This document shows, one piece after another, positions 1 to 7,265 of a stretch of 64,000 nt of DNA. Each line of letters opens with the position of its first letter. Positions within the stretch are counted from its first letter, which is position 1. The position numbers were made by a program, and so were the translations under genes. This DNA is from Streptomyces collinus Tu 365 (GTDB lineage: Bacteria; Actinomycetota; Actinomycetes; Streptomycetales; Streptomycetaceae). The DNA is taken from the NCBI RefSeq assembly GCF_000444875.1, contig NC_021985.1, forward strand, positions 7,336,170-7,400,169, in the 5' to 3' direction. The notes beneath the pieces were generated by a model. That model searched no databases, was not told the origin of the DNA, and was given only the letters and a program-made list of their open reading frames with translations.

Positions 1-2
1 CG

Positions 3-392
3 GCGATCGTCCGGGCCACCGCCCTGTTCGAGCAGGCGGACGGGGTGGTGATCGGTACCCCTGTCTACAAGGCCGCCTACTCCGGACTGCTGAAGTCGCT
101 GCTGGACCTGCTCCCGCAGTACGCGCTGGTGGGCAAGACGGTCCTCCCGCTGGCCACCGGCGGCTCCACCGCCCACGTCCTGGCCATCGACTACGCGCTG
201 CGCCCGGTGCTGGCCTCCATGAGCCCTGCGCACATCACGCCGGGATGGTTCACGCTCGACAAGGACATCACGGTGGGCGAGGACGGAACACTGACCGTCG
301 CGCCGGGATCGGCCGAGGCTCTCGCACAGGTGACGGACCAGTTCTCGGCCGCGCTCGGCGGGCGGACGACGCTGCTGGCGGCCGCCGGATGA
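3..392 (+). CDS. ssuE: NADPH-dependent FMN reductase SsuE (3' part)
   Basis: This is the C-terminal 129 residues of a flavodoxin-fold FMN reductase; the 5' end lies left of the window. SsuE-family enzymes use NAD(P)H to make FMNH2 for two-component monooxygenases. The visible part carries the family core: an ADGVVIGTPVYKAAYSG segment, the SLLDLLPQ helix and the LPLATGGSTAH loop. The TGA stop overlaps the ATG of the next gene (ATGA), and ssuD follows, so these genes form a sulfonate-sulfur operon in which this enzyme supplies reduced flavin. The reading frame is open to the first base of the window. The family call is firm; the physiological partner is inferred from context. Confidence 0.88.
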   Translation, partial: AIVRATALFEQADGVVIGTPVYKAAYSGLLKSLLDLLPQYALVGKTVLPLATGGSTAHVLAIDYALRPVLASMSPAHITPGWFTLDKDITVGEDGTLTVAPGSAEALAQVTDQFSAALGGRTTLLAAAG

Positions 393-1585
393 GCGTCGCG
401 CACGTCATCGCGGACGACGCCGAGGCCCTTGCCGTGGCCGCGGAGCTGGCCGCGGACTTCCGCAAGGGCGCCGCCGAGCGGGACGCGCGGCGCAGGCTCC
501 CGCACGCGGAGTTGGAACGGCTGTCCGCCTCCGGGCTGCTCGGCGTGACCGTGCCCGCCCGGTTCGGTGGCGCGGACGTCCGGGCGGACACCCTCGCCGA
601 GGTCTTCCGGCGGCTTGCCGCCGCCGACGCCAGCCTGGCCCAGATCCCGCAGAGCCACTTCGTGTATCTCAACGTGCTGCGTCGGCAGGGGACCGACGAG
701 CAGCAGGAGTTCTTCTTCGGCGAGGTACTGGTCGGCAAGCGGTTCGGCAACGCTCAGTCCGAGGCCGGCACCCAGCACGTCCAGGACATCCGCACCCGCC
801 TCGCCCGGCGCCCGGACGGGGCGTACGTCCTCGACGGCCTCAAGCACTACTCCACCGGCGCGCTGTTCGCCCACTGGATCCCCGTCCTCGCCCGCGCCGA
901 GGACGACACGCTGCACGTGGCCTACGTCCCGCGCGACGCGCCCGGCCTCACGGTCGTGGACGACTGGGACGGCATGGGACAGCGCACCACCGCCAGCGGA
1001 ACCGTCCGCCTGGAGTCGGTGCCGGTGCCCGCCGACCGCGTCGTGCCCCACCACCTCACCTTCCAGGGCCCCCAACTACACGGCGCATGGGCTCAGTTGC
1101 TGCACACGGCCATCGACGCGGGGATCGCCTCCGGGGCCCTGGCCGAGGCGGTGGAGTTCGTCCGTACGAAGAGCCGCCCCTGGTTCGAGAGTGCCGCCGA
1201 AGGGCACGCGACCGCCGCGGAGGATCCGCTGCTGATCCAGCGGTTCGGCGAACTGGCGATCAGGGAAAGGGCCGCCGCAGCGCTGCTTCGCGAGGCCGCG
1301 CGCGCGGTCGACGACGCCCGCGCCGATGTGACCGACGACTCGGCCGCCGAGGCATCGATCGCGGTGGCCGCCGCGAAAGTGACGGCGGCCGAGGCCGCCG
1401 TGGAGGTGGCCAGCGCCCTTTTCGAGGTCTCCGGCACCCGCTCGGCGCTCGACTCCCTGGGCCTGCACCGCCATTGGCGCGACGCGCGCACCCACACCCT
1501 GCACGACCCGGCCCGCTGGAAGGTCCAGCACATCGGCCGTTACGTGCTCAACGGCACCAAGCCGCCCCGGCACGGCCTCCTCTGA
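389..1585 (+). CDS. SfnB-type acyl-CoA-dehydrogenase-fold sulfur-acquisition monooxygenase
   Basis: A 398-residue protein of the acyl-CoA dehydrogenase fold. It has an N-terminal helical domain, a middle beta domain around 120–230 (NAQSEAGT, LDGLKHYSTGA) and a C-terminal four-helix bundle ending in a conserved HDPARWKVQHIGRYVLNG segment. Relatives (SfnB, SfnC, DszC) are flavin-dependent oxygenases or oxidoreductases used to free sulfur from organosulfur compounds, not fatty-acid dehydrogenases. The ATG overlaps the stop of the FMN reductase gene and ssuD begins 32 bp downstream, which supports use of reduced flavin from SsuE. A longer upstream reading frame exists but would run through ssuE, so ATG 389 is preferred. 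The substrate cannot be told from sequence. Confidence 0.82.
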   Translation: MSVAHVIADDAEALAVAAELAADFRKGAAERDARRRLPHAELERLSASGLLGVTVPARFGGADVRADTLAEVFRRLAAADASLAQIPQSHFVYLNVLRRQGTDEQQEFFFGEVLVGKRFGNAQSEAGTQHVQDIRTRLARRPDGAYVLDGLKHYSTGALFAHWIPVLARAEDDTLHVAYVPRDAPGLTVVDDWDGMGQRTTASGTVRLESVPVPADRVVPHHLTFQGPQLHGAWAQLLHTAIDAGIASGALAEAVEFVRTKSRPWFESAAEGHATAAEDPLLIQRFGELAIRERAAAALLREAARAVDDARADVTDDSAAEASIAVAAAKVTAAEAAVEVASALFEVSGTRSALDSLGLHRHWRDARTHTLHDPARWKVQHIGRYVLNGTKPPRHGLL

Positions 1586-1617
1586 CGCACGCCGACGACC
1601 ACTGATCGGAGCCCCAC

Positions 1618-2784
1618 GTGTCCCTCGCCTTCCACTGGTTCCTGCCCACCAACGGCGACAGCCGCCACGTCGTCGGCGGCGGCCACGGCACCCCCGCCAC
1701 GGAGTCCGGGCGCGACCGGCCGCCGACGGTCGCCTACCTGAGCCAGATCGCCCGCGCCGCCGAAGACCTGGGCTTCGTCGGCGCGCTCACGCCGACCGGC
1801 GCGTGGTGCGAGGACGCGTGGCTGACCACCGCCATGGTCAGCCAGAACACCGAGCGCCTGAAGTTCCTCGTCGCCTTCCGTCCCGGCTTCGTCTCGCCGA
1901 CGCTCGCGGCGCAGATGGCCTCCACCTTCCAGCGGCAGACCGGCGGACGGCTCCTGCTCAACGTGGTCACCGGTGGTGAGAGCCACGAGCAGCGGGCCTA
2001 CGGGGACTTCCTGGACAAGGAGGCGCGGTACCGCCGCACCGGCGAATTCCTGGAAGTCGTCAGGGGGTTGTGGGAGGGCAGGACCGTCGACCTGTCCGGC
2101 GAGCACCTGCGAGTCGAGGACGCCAGGCTGGCCCGGGTGCCCGACCCGGTGCCCGAGGTGTACTTCGGTGGTTCCTCGGCGATCGCCGGGGAGGTGGCCG
2201 CGCGGCATGCCGACGTCTACCTCACGTGGGGGGAGCCGCCGGCGCAGGTCGCCGAGAAGATCGCCTGGATCAGGAAGCTGGCCGCGCAGGAGGGTCGCCG
2301 CGTCCGCTTCGGAATCCGGTTGCACGTCATCACCCGAGACACCTCCGAGCAGGCCTGGGCCGAGGCGGAGCGGCTGCTGGCAGGCTTCGACGCGGAGACC
2401 GTGCGGCAGGTGCAGGCGGGCCTTGCCCGCAGTGAGTCGGAGGGCCAGCAGCGGATGCTGGCCCTGCACGGCGGTGGGAGCCGGGACGGGCTGGAGATCC
2501 ATCCCAACCTGTGGGCGGGCATCGGGCTGGTGCGGGGCGGCGCGGGGACCGCCCTGGTCGGCAGTCACACCGAGGTTGCCGAGCGGATCGAGGAGTACGC
2601 CGCGTCGGGGATCGAGGAGTTCATCTTCTCCGGGTATCCGCATCTGGAGGAGGCGTACTGGTTCGGCGAGGGCGTGCTGCCGAAGCTTCAGGCGCAGGGT
2701 CTGTGGCGGCACCCGTACGGGCAGCGGGTGGCCCCCGCCGCCCAGGTCCCCTTCGCCGGCGGCGCGCCGAGAGTGTCGGTGTGA
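1618..2784 (+). CDS. ssuD: FMNH2-dependent alkanesulfonate monooxygenase SsuD
   Basis: A 388-residue bacterial-luciferase-like (LLM) TIM-barrel protein, close to the usual ~380 residues of SsuD. SsuD cleaves C–S bonds of alkanesulfonates with FMNH2 and O2, releasing sulfite and an aldehyde. Visible family features are FHWFLPTNGDSR at the N-terminus, the LVAFRPGFVSPTLAAQMAS segment, LLLNVVTGG near 120, the YFGGSS motif and the C-terminal EEFIFSGYPHLEEAYWFGEGVLP block. The GTG start is preceded by a purine-rich CGGAG. It is the third gene of the ssuE–SfnB-like–ssuD unit. No SsuABC transporter is visible in the window; it may lie to the left. Confidence 0.92.
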   Translation: MSLAFHWFLPTNGDSRHVVGGGHGTPATESGRDRPPTVAYLSQIARAAEDLGFVGALTPTGAWCEDAWLTTAMVSQNTERLKFLVAFRPGFVSPTLAAQMASTFQRQTGGRLLLNVVTGGESHEQRAYGDFLDKEARYRRTGEFLEVVRGLWEGRTVDLSGEHLRVEDARLARVPDPVPEVYFGGSSAIAGEVAARHADVYLTWGEPPAQVAEKIAWIRKLAAQEGRRVRFGIRLHVITRDTSEQAWAEAERLLAGFDAETVRQVQAGLARSESEGQQRMLALHGGGSRDGLEIHPNLWAGIGLVRGGAGTALVGSHTEVAERIEEYAASGIEEFIFSGYPHLEEAYWFGEGVLPKLQAQGLWRHPYGQRVAPAAQVPFAGGAPRVSV

Positions 2785-2806
2785 GCTCTGGAACACCTGG
2801 CGACGG

Positions 2807-2835
2807 CTGACCGGACATGCGAAACGATGTAGCCT
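2807..2835 (+). promoter_or_regulatory. candidate housekeeping promoter of panD
   Basis: A CTGACC hexamer at 2807–2812 is separated by 17 bp from TAGCCT at 2830–2835, close to the streptomycete HrdB pattern TTGACN–N17/18–TAGNNT. Transcription would start about 55 bp before the panD ATG. This is sequence inference only. Confidence 0.4.
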
Positions 2836-2895
2836 CCGAGCACCGCCCTTGACCTGCGCAGACAGGCAGGGAGCAGACAAACTGGGAGTATCTTC

Positions 2896-3318
2896 ATGTT
2901 TCGTACGATCTTCAAGTCGAAGATTCACCGTGCCACCGTCACCCAGGCCGACCTGCACTACGTGGGATCGGTGACCATCGACGCGGATCTGCTCGACGCC
3001 GCCGACCTGCTGCCCGGCGAGCTGGTGCACATCGTCGACATCACCAACGGGGCGCGTCTGGAGACGTACGTCATCGAGGGTGAGCGCGGGTCCGGGGTCA
3101 TCGGGATCAACGGCGCCGCCGCCCACCTGGTCCACCCCGGGGACCTGGTGATCATCATCAGCTACGCTCAGGTCACCGACGCCGAGGCGCGGGAGTTCCG
3201 GCCCAGCGTCGTGCACGTCGACGCCGGCAACCGGATCGTGGAGCTCGGCGCCGACCCGTCCGCGCCGGTGCCCGGCTCGGACCAGGAACGCAGCCCGCAG
3301 GCCGTACCCGCGGTCTGA
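2896..3318 (+). CDS. panD: aspartate 1-decarboxylase PanD
   Basis: A 140-residue pyruvoyl-dependent enzyme that converts L-aspartate to beta-alanine for pantothenate and coenzyme A synthesis in the cytosol. The self-processing Gly24–Ser25 bond lies in HYVGSV; cleavage turns Ser25 into the pyruvoyl group. Lys9, Tyr22, Arg54 (NGARLETY) and Tyr58 occupy the expected active-site positions. The C-terminal ~20 residues are a Pro/Ala-rich extension, as in other actinobacterial PanD proteins. The ATG has a GGGAG sequence about 10 bp upstream. The gene sits apart from panB and panC. Confidence 0.97.
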   Translation: MFRTIFKSKIHRATVTQADLHYVGSVTIDADLLDAADLLPGELVHIVDITNGARLETYVIEGERGSGVIGINGAAAHLVHPGDLVIIISYAQVTDAEAREFRPSVVHVDAGNRIVELGADPSAPVPGSDQERSPQAVPAV

Positions 3319-3346
3319 CCGGCGGACGAGGACCAGGAGCGCGCGC

Positions 3347-3691
3347 ATGAGCGACATCGACATCCGTGACGACCGGGCGGCAGGCCGCCTGGAAGCGGTC
3401 GGCGACGGCGAAGTCGTCGGCCACATCGAGTACTTCGTGCTCGAGTCGCCCGCGCCCGCCCTGGTCCCGGTCCACACCGTCGTGGAGCCCGAACACGAGG
3501 GCAAGGGCATCGCCGGCTCGCTGGCCCGCGAGCTGTACAGCATCGCCGCGCGCGAGGGGGTCCCGGTGGCCCCGCTGTGCCCCTACGTCGTCAAATGGGC
3601 CGCCCGCCACCCCGAGGAGGCCCCGGCGGCCGACCCCGAGCTGCTCGCCGCGGCGAAGGACTGGCTGCGGGCCCACCCCGGGCGGTTCTAG
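3347..3691 (+). CDS. small GNAT-family N-acetyltransferase (YjdJ/Gtn-like)
   Basis: A 114-residue single-domain acetyltransferase-like protein. It carries the compact motif HTVVEPEHEGKGIAGSLARELYSIAAREGVPVAPLCPYV, in which the Q/RxxGxG/A acetyl-CoA loop reads EGKGIAG, followed by a conserved CPYVVKWAARHPE helix. This matches the short YjdJ-like branch of GNAT proteins, whose substrates are mostly unknown. It starts 28 bp after panD on the same strand and could be co-transcribed with it. In bacteria a GNAT-type protein (PanZ) can promote PanD maturation, but that protein is of a different subfamily, so a PanD link here is only a possibility. Confidence 0.8.
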   Translation: MSDIDIRDDRAAGRLEAVGDGEVVGHIEYFVLESPAPALVPVHTVVEPEHEGKGIAGSLARELYSIAAREGVPVAPLCPYVVKWAARHPEEAPAADPELLAAAKDWLRAHPGRF

Positions 3692-3941
3692 GGAGCCCAC
3701 GGGCGCGCTGCCGTGTCGGCGGAAGGCGGTGCGGTTCACGGCCGAGCCGCAGCCCACGGACGCTCGCCGCGTCCGCGGGAGGCCGTGCGGTTCACGGGCC
3801 TGGTCGCGGTGCGCGGGTGCCCTGCCCCTTCCGTGCGGCGGTTCGGGTGAGTGGTCCGGCCCCCGGTGAGTGGCGGAGCGGGCCTCGGGTAGGCGGGGGG
3901 TAGATCAGAGTCGACGTCCGACGACCGTACGGAGGACCCCG

Positions 3942-4199
3942 ATGACGAGCCCGTACCCCGACCCCGTACCGCCGACCCCGCAGCCCGGCCCGGGCCCCGG
4001 ACCGACCCCGCCGGACCCGTATCCGAGCCCGGTCCCGACCCCCGAGCCCGGCCCGGAACCCTCGCCACCGCCGCCGGGTCCCAGCCCGACGCCGCCCCCG
4101 GCACCACCCGCGCCGGGTCCGCCCGAACCCTCGCCGTCCCCCGTCCCGCCGGGCCCGGAACCCACCCCGAACCCGGAGCCGGGCCCGCCCCTCAGCTGA
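3942..4199 (+). CDS. proline-rich small protein of unknown function
   Basis: An 85-residue protein made almost only of Pro, Gly, Ser, Thr and Glu, built from PxP repeats such as PGPGPGPTPPDPYP and PEPSPSPVPPGPEP. It has no signal peptide or membrane segment. The ATG follows a GGAGGA ribosome-binding site at 3931–3936, and a strong hairpin follows the stop, both supporting a real gene. Such low-complexity peptides are poorly conserved and I do not recognise a function. A non-coding origin of the repeats cannot be excluded. Confidence 0.55.
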   Translation: MTSPYPDPVPPTPQPGPGPGPTPPDPYPSPVPTPEPGPEPSPPPPGPSPTPPPAPPAPGPPEPSPSPVPPGPEPTPNPEPGPPLS

Positions 4200-4251
4200 C
4201 CTGCGGCAAAGCCGGCGGAGGCAGCCGAGACGGCGAAGACGGCGAAGACGG

Positions 4252-4307
4252 CGGAGCGGCCCCCGCCCCCACACCCCGAAGGGGAACGTGGGGCGGGGGC
4301 CGCTCCG
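4252..4307. terminator. bidirectional transcription terminator hairpin
   Basis: Inverted arms of about 20 bp (4252–4272 and 4288–4307, one bulged base) enclose a 15-nt loop. The hairpin lies between the convergent ends of the proline-rich gene and gnd and can serve both strands. Confidence 0.75.
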
Positions 4308-4329
4308 TGCCCGCGCCGAGCGCGGCGCG

Positions 4330-5769
4330 CTACGCCGAGACCTCCGACCGGTCCCCGCCCCACAGCGTGTGGAACGAACCGTCCCGGTCCACCCGGCGGT
4401 AGGTGTGGGCGCCGAAGAAGTCCCGCTGGCCCTGGGTGAGGGCCGCCGGCAGGCGCTCAGCGCGCAGCGCGTCGTAGTACGCCAGGGCCGCGGCGAAGCC
4501 GGGGGTCGGCACGCCCTGGCGGGTCGCCGCGACCAGCACCTCGCGCCAGTCGTCCTGGGCGGCGGCGATCTCCTGGGCGAACGTCTCGTCCGACAGCAGG
4601 CTCGGCAGGTCGGCCCGGGCGTCGTACGCGGCCCGGATGCGGTCGAGGAAGGCCGCCCGGATGATGCAGCCGCCGCGCCAGATGGCGGAGACGGCGCCCA
4701 GGTCGATGTCCCAGTCGTATTCCTCGCTGCCCGCCGCGATCTCGTGGAAGCCCTGCGTGTACGACACGATCTTCGAGGCGTACAGCGCCTGCTCGACCCG
4801 GTCGGCGAAGGCCCCCGCCTCCGACTCGGACAGCGGGGACGGCTGCGGTCCCGCCAGGCCCCGCGAGGCGTCCCGGAGCGCCGCGTGGCCGGACAGGGAG
4901 CGGGCGAAGACCGCCTCCGCGATGCCGGAGACCGGCACCCCGAGGTCGAGCGCGATCTGCACCGTCCAGCGGCCGGTGCCCTTCTGCTCGGCCTGGTCGA
5001 CCACCACGTCCACGAACGGCTTGCCGGTCGCCTCGTCCACGTGGGACAGGACCTCGGCGGTGATCTCGATCAGGTAGGAGTCCAGGCGGCCCGTGTTCCA
5101 GGTCCGGAAGATGTCCGCGATCTGCGCGGGGGAGTACCCGGCGACATCGCGCAGCAGCTGGTAGGCCTCGCCGATCAGCTGCATGTCGGCGTACTCGATG
5201 CCGTTGTGCACCATCTTCACGAAGTGACCCGCGCCGTCCGGGCCGACGTGCGTGACGCACGGAGCGCCGTCGGCCGCCTTCGCGGAGATCTTCTCCAGCA
5301 TCGGGCCGAGGGAGTCGTAGGACTCCCGCGGGCCGCCCGGCATGATGCTCGGGCCGTGCAGCGCGCCCTCCTCGCCGCCGGAGACGCCCATGCCGACGAA
5401 GTGGATGCCCTGCTCGCGCAGCGCCTTCTCCCGGCGGCGGGTGTCCGCGAAGTGCGCGTTGCCCCCGTCGATGATCATGTCGCCGGGCTCCAGCAGCGGC
5501 GCGAACTCCTCGATCACGGCATCCGTCGGGTCGCCCGCCTTGACCATGATGACCAGACGCCGGGGACGCTCCAGGGCCGCCACGAACTCCTTGGCGGACT
5601 CGGCCAGGATGAAGTCCCCCTCGTCCCCGAACTCCTTCACCAGCGCCTGCGCCCGCGACACCGTACGGTTGTGCACGGCGACCGTGTAGCCGTTGCGCGC
5701 GAAGTTCCGGGCGAGGTTGCGGCCCATGACCGCGAGCCCCGTGACGCCGATCTGCGCTGAAGTGCTCAT
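4330..5769 (-). CDS. gnd: 6-phosphogluconate dehydrogenase (decarboxylating)
   Basis: A 479-residue enzyme of the oxidative pentose phosphate pathway that converts 6-phosphogluconate and NADP+ to ribulose 5-phosphate, CO2 and NADPH. The N-terminal Rossmann motif reads IGVTGLAVMGRNLARNFARNG (GxAxMGxN), then VHNRT. The substrate-binding region has GMGVSGGEEGALHGPSIMPGG and the catalytic HFVKMVHNGIEYADMQ block with Lys and Asn. The C-terminal domain ends with the FGAHTYRRVDRDGSFHTLW signature. Length matches the long dimeric form. The ATG at 5769 has AGGAG upstream; longer in-frame readings have no ribosome-binding site. Confidence 0.97.
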   Translation of the reverse strand: MSTSAQIGVTGLAVMGRNLARNFARNGYTVAVHNRTVSRAQALVKEFGDEGDFILAESAKEFVAALERPRRLVIMVKAGDPTDAVIEEFAPLLEPGDMIIDGGNAHFADTRRREKALREQGIHFVGMGVSGGEEGALHGPSIMPGGPRESYDSLGPMLEKISAKAADGAPCVTHVGPDGAGHFVKMVHNGIEYADMQLIGEAYQLLRDVAGYSPAQIADIFRTWNTGRLDSYLIEITAEVLSHVDEATGKPFVDVVVDQAEQKGTGRWTVQIALDLGVPVSGIAEAVFARSLSGHAALRDASRGLAGPQPSPLSESEAGAFADRVEQALYASKIVSYTQGFHEIAAGSEEYDWDIDLGAVSAIWRGGCIIRAAFLDRIRAAYDARADLPSLLSDETFAQEIAAAQDDWREVLVAATRQGVPTPGFAAALAYYDALRAERLPAALTQGQRDFFGAHTYRRVDRDGSFHTLWGGDRSEVSA

Positions 5770-6050
5770 ACCGCCTGCTCCTAGCTGCCTCGTGACTACG
5801 GCTCCGTCAGTACGGGCCCTCGCCCATCCTGACGTGCCGCTACGGCGAGCGCACATCCGACCCGCCAGGCATGTGTACGCACGGAAGGCGCCCGTCGCCT
5901 CAGCGTCGCCGCAGCTCGCGGCCCATCCCTTCAAGAAGGGCCCGATACCGGCCACTTGTTCGCGTCGAGAGGCTGATTTCCCGTCTTGTCATGGCCTGTT
6001 CGCAGCGCTTACTTTTGCCGCTCCTGACGCATGCCGAGGGGAATTCGGAC

Positions 6051-7265
6051 ATGGCCGTACGCGGCCGGCATCGCCGGTACCAGCCGACCAGGATCAACCG
6101 CGCCTCACTCACCGTCACGGCGGGCGGTGCCGGCCTCGCCATCCCGCTGGTCGCCTCGGGCGTCGCCCACGCGGCCGACGCGTCCACCTGGAACAAGGTC
6201 GCCGCCTGCGAGTCCAGCGGCAACTGGAGCATCAACACCGGCAACGGCTACTACGGCGGGCTGCAGTTCACCCAGTCCACCTGGGCGGCCTACGGCGGCA
6301 CCCGGTACGCGCCGCGCGCCGACCTCGCCACCAGGGACCGGCAGATCGCGGTCGCCGAGAAGGTCCTGGACGGCCAGGGGCCCGGCGCCTGGCCGGTGTG
6401 CTCGGTGCGGGCCGGGCTGAACCGGGGCGGCGGCGCACCCGAACCGCACACGGACAGCGCCGGTTCCCGCCCGGCGAGGACCACCTCCGTGCGGGACGTG
6501 CAGCCGCAGACGACCCCGCAGTCCCGCGCCGGCCGGGCCGAGATGTACACGGTGGTGCACGGCGACACGCTCTCCGGCATCGCCGGCGAACAGCACGTAC
6601 GGGGCGGCTGGCGGCACCTGTACGCGGGCAACCGCGCCACCATCGGCCCCGATCCCGACCTGATCCTGCCCGGCCAGCGGCTCGACCTGCGCCCCACCGC
6701 CTCGCCGGCGCCCGACACGCACACCGGGAGCAAGTCCAAGTCCCCGAAGAAGAAGCAGCCTTCGGAGAAGAAGGGGCCTTCCGAGAAGAAGACCCGGCAG
6801 ACCCACCCGACCCACCAGAGCCACACGCACACCCACGCGCCCGCCCACCACACCGACGGGCACACCCTCGTCGCCCCCGTGCACGCCCCCATCGGCACCG
6901 GGTACCACGTGGGAGGGTCGCACTGGTCGAAGGGCTACCACACGGGCATCGACTTCCTGGTGCCCACCGGGACCTCCGTCCAGGCGGCGGCGGCCGGGCA
7001 CGTGGTCGCCGCCGGCTGGGGAGGCTCGTACGGCTACCAGGTGGTGATCCGGCACGCGAACGGTCGCTACACCCAGTACGGGCACCTGTCCGCCATCTCC
7101 GTGCGCGCCGGGCAGAGCGTCTCCGCCGGCCAGCGCATCGGCCGCTCCGGGGCCACCGGGAACGTCACGGGCCCGCATCTGCACTTCGAGGTGCGGACCG
7201 GGCCCGGCTTCGGTTCGGACATCGACCCGCTCGCGTACCTGCGGGCCGGCGGCGTCAGGATCTGA
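6051..7265 (+). CDS. rpfD: resuscitation-promoting factor with LysM and M23 peptidase domains (RpfD-like)
   Basis: A 404-residue secreted wall hydrolase. A signal peptide (about 1–42, ending AHAA) is followed by a transglycosylase/Rpf domain (about 42–120) with catalytic Glu54 in ACESSGNW and the conserved cysteines. A LysM peptidoglycan-binding domain spans about 163–213 (MYTVVHGDTLSGIA), then a Lys/Glu- and His/Thr-rich linker (225–270). The M23/LytM endopeptidase domain (about 275–400) has His297 and Asp301 in HTGID and the HLH motif at 376–378. One protein can therefore cut glycan strands and peptide crosslinks. From memory the architecture and gnd neighbourhood match S. coelicolor RpfD. 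ATG 6051 has GAGGGG upstream. The 3' end overlaps the convergent transporter gene by 11 bp. Confidence 0.88.
   Translation: MAVRGRHRRYQPTRINRASLTVTAGGAGLAIPLVASGVAHAADASTWNKVAACESSGNWSINTGNGYYGGLQFTQSTWAAYGGTRYAPRADLATRDRQIAVAEKVLDGQGPGAWPVCSVRAGLNRGGGAPEPHTDSAGSRPARTTSVRDVQPQTTPQSRAGRAEMYTVVHGDTLSGIAGEQHVRGGWRHLYAGNRATIGPDPDLILPGQRLDLRPTASPAPDTHTGSKSKSPKKKQPSEKKGPSEKKTRQTHPTHQSHTHTHAPAHHTDGHTLVAPVHAPIGTGYHVGGSHWSKGYHTGIDFLVPTGTSVQAAAAGHVVAAGWGGSYGYQVVIRHANGRYTQYGHLSAISVRAGQSVSAGQRIGRSGATGNVTGPHLHFEVRTGPGFGSDIDPLAYLRAGGVRI

Noticed and set aside
5770..6050. c-di-AMP (ydaO-type) riboswitch before rpfD
   Set aside because: Such riboswitches precede several streptomycete wall-hydrolase genes, so I looked for the conserved core, but the hallmark G/C blocks are not visible here. 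A covariance search would settle it.
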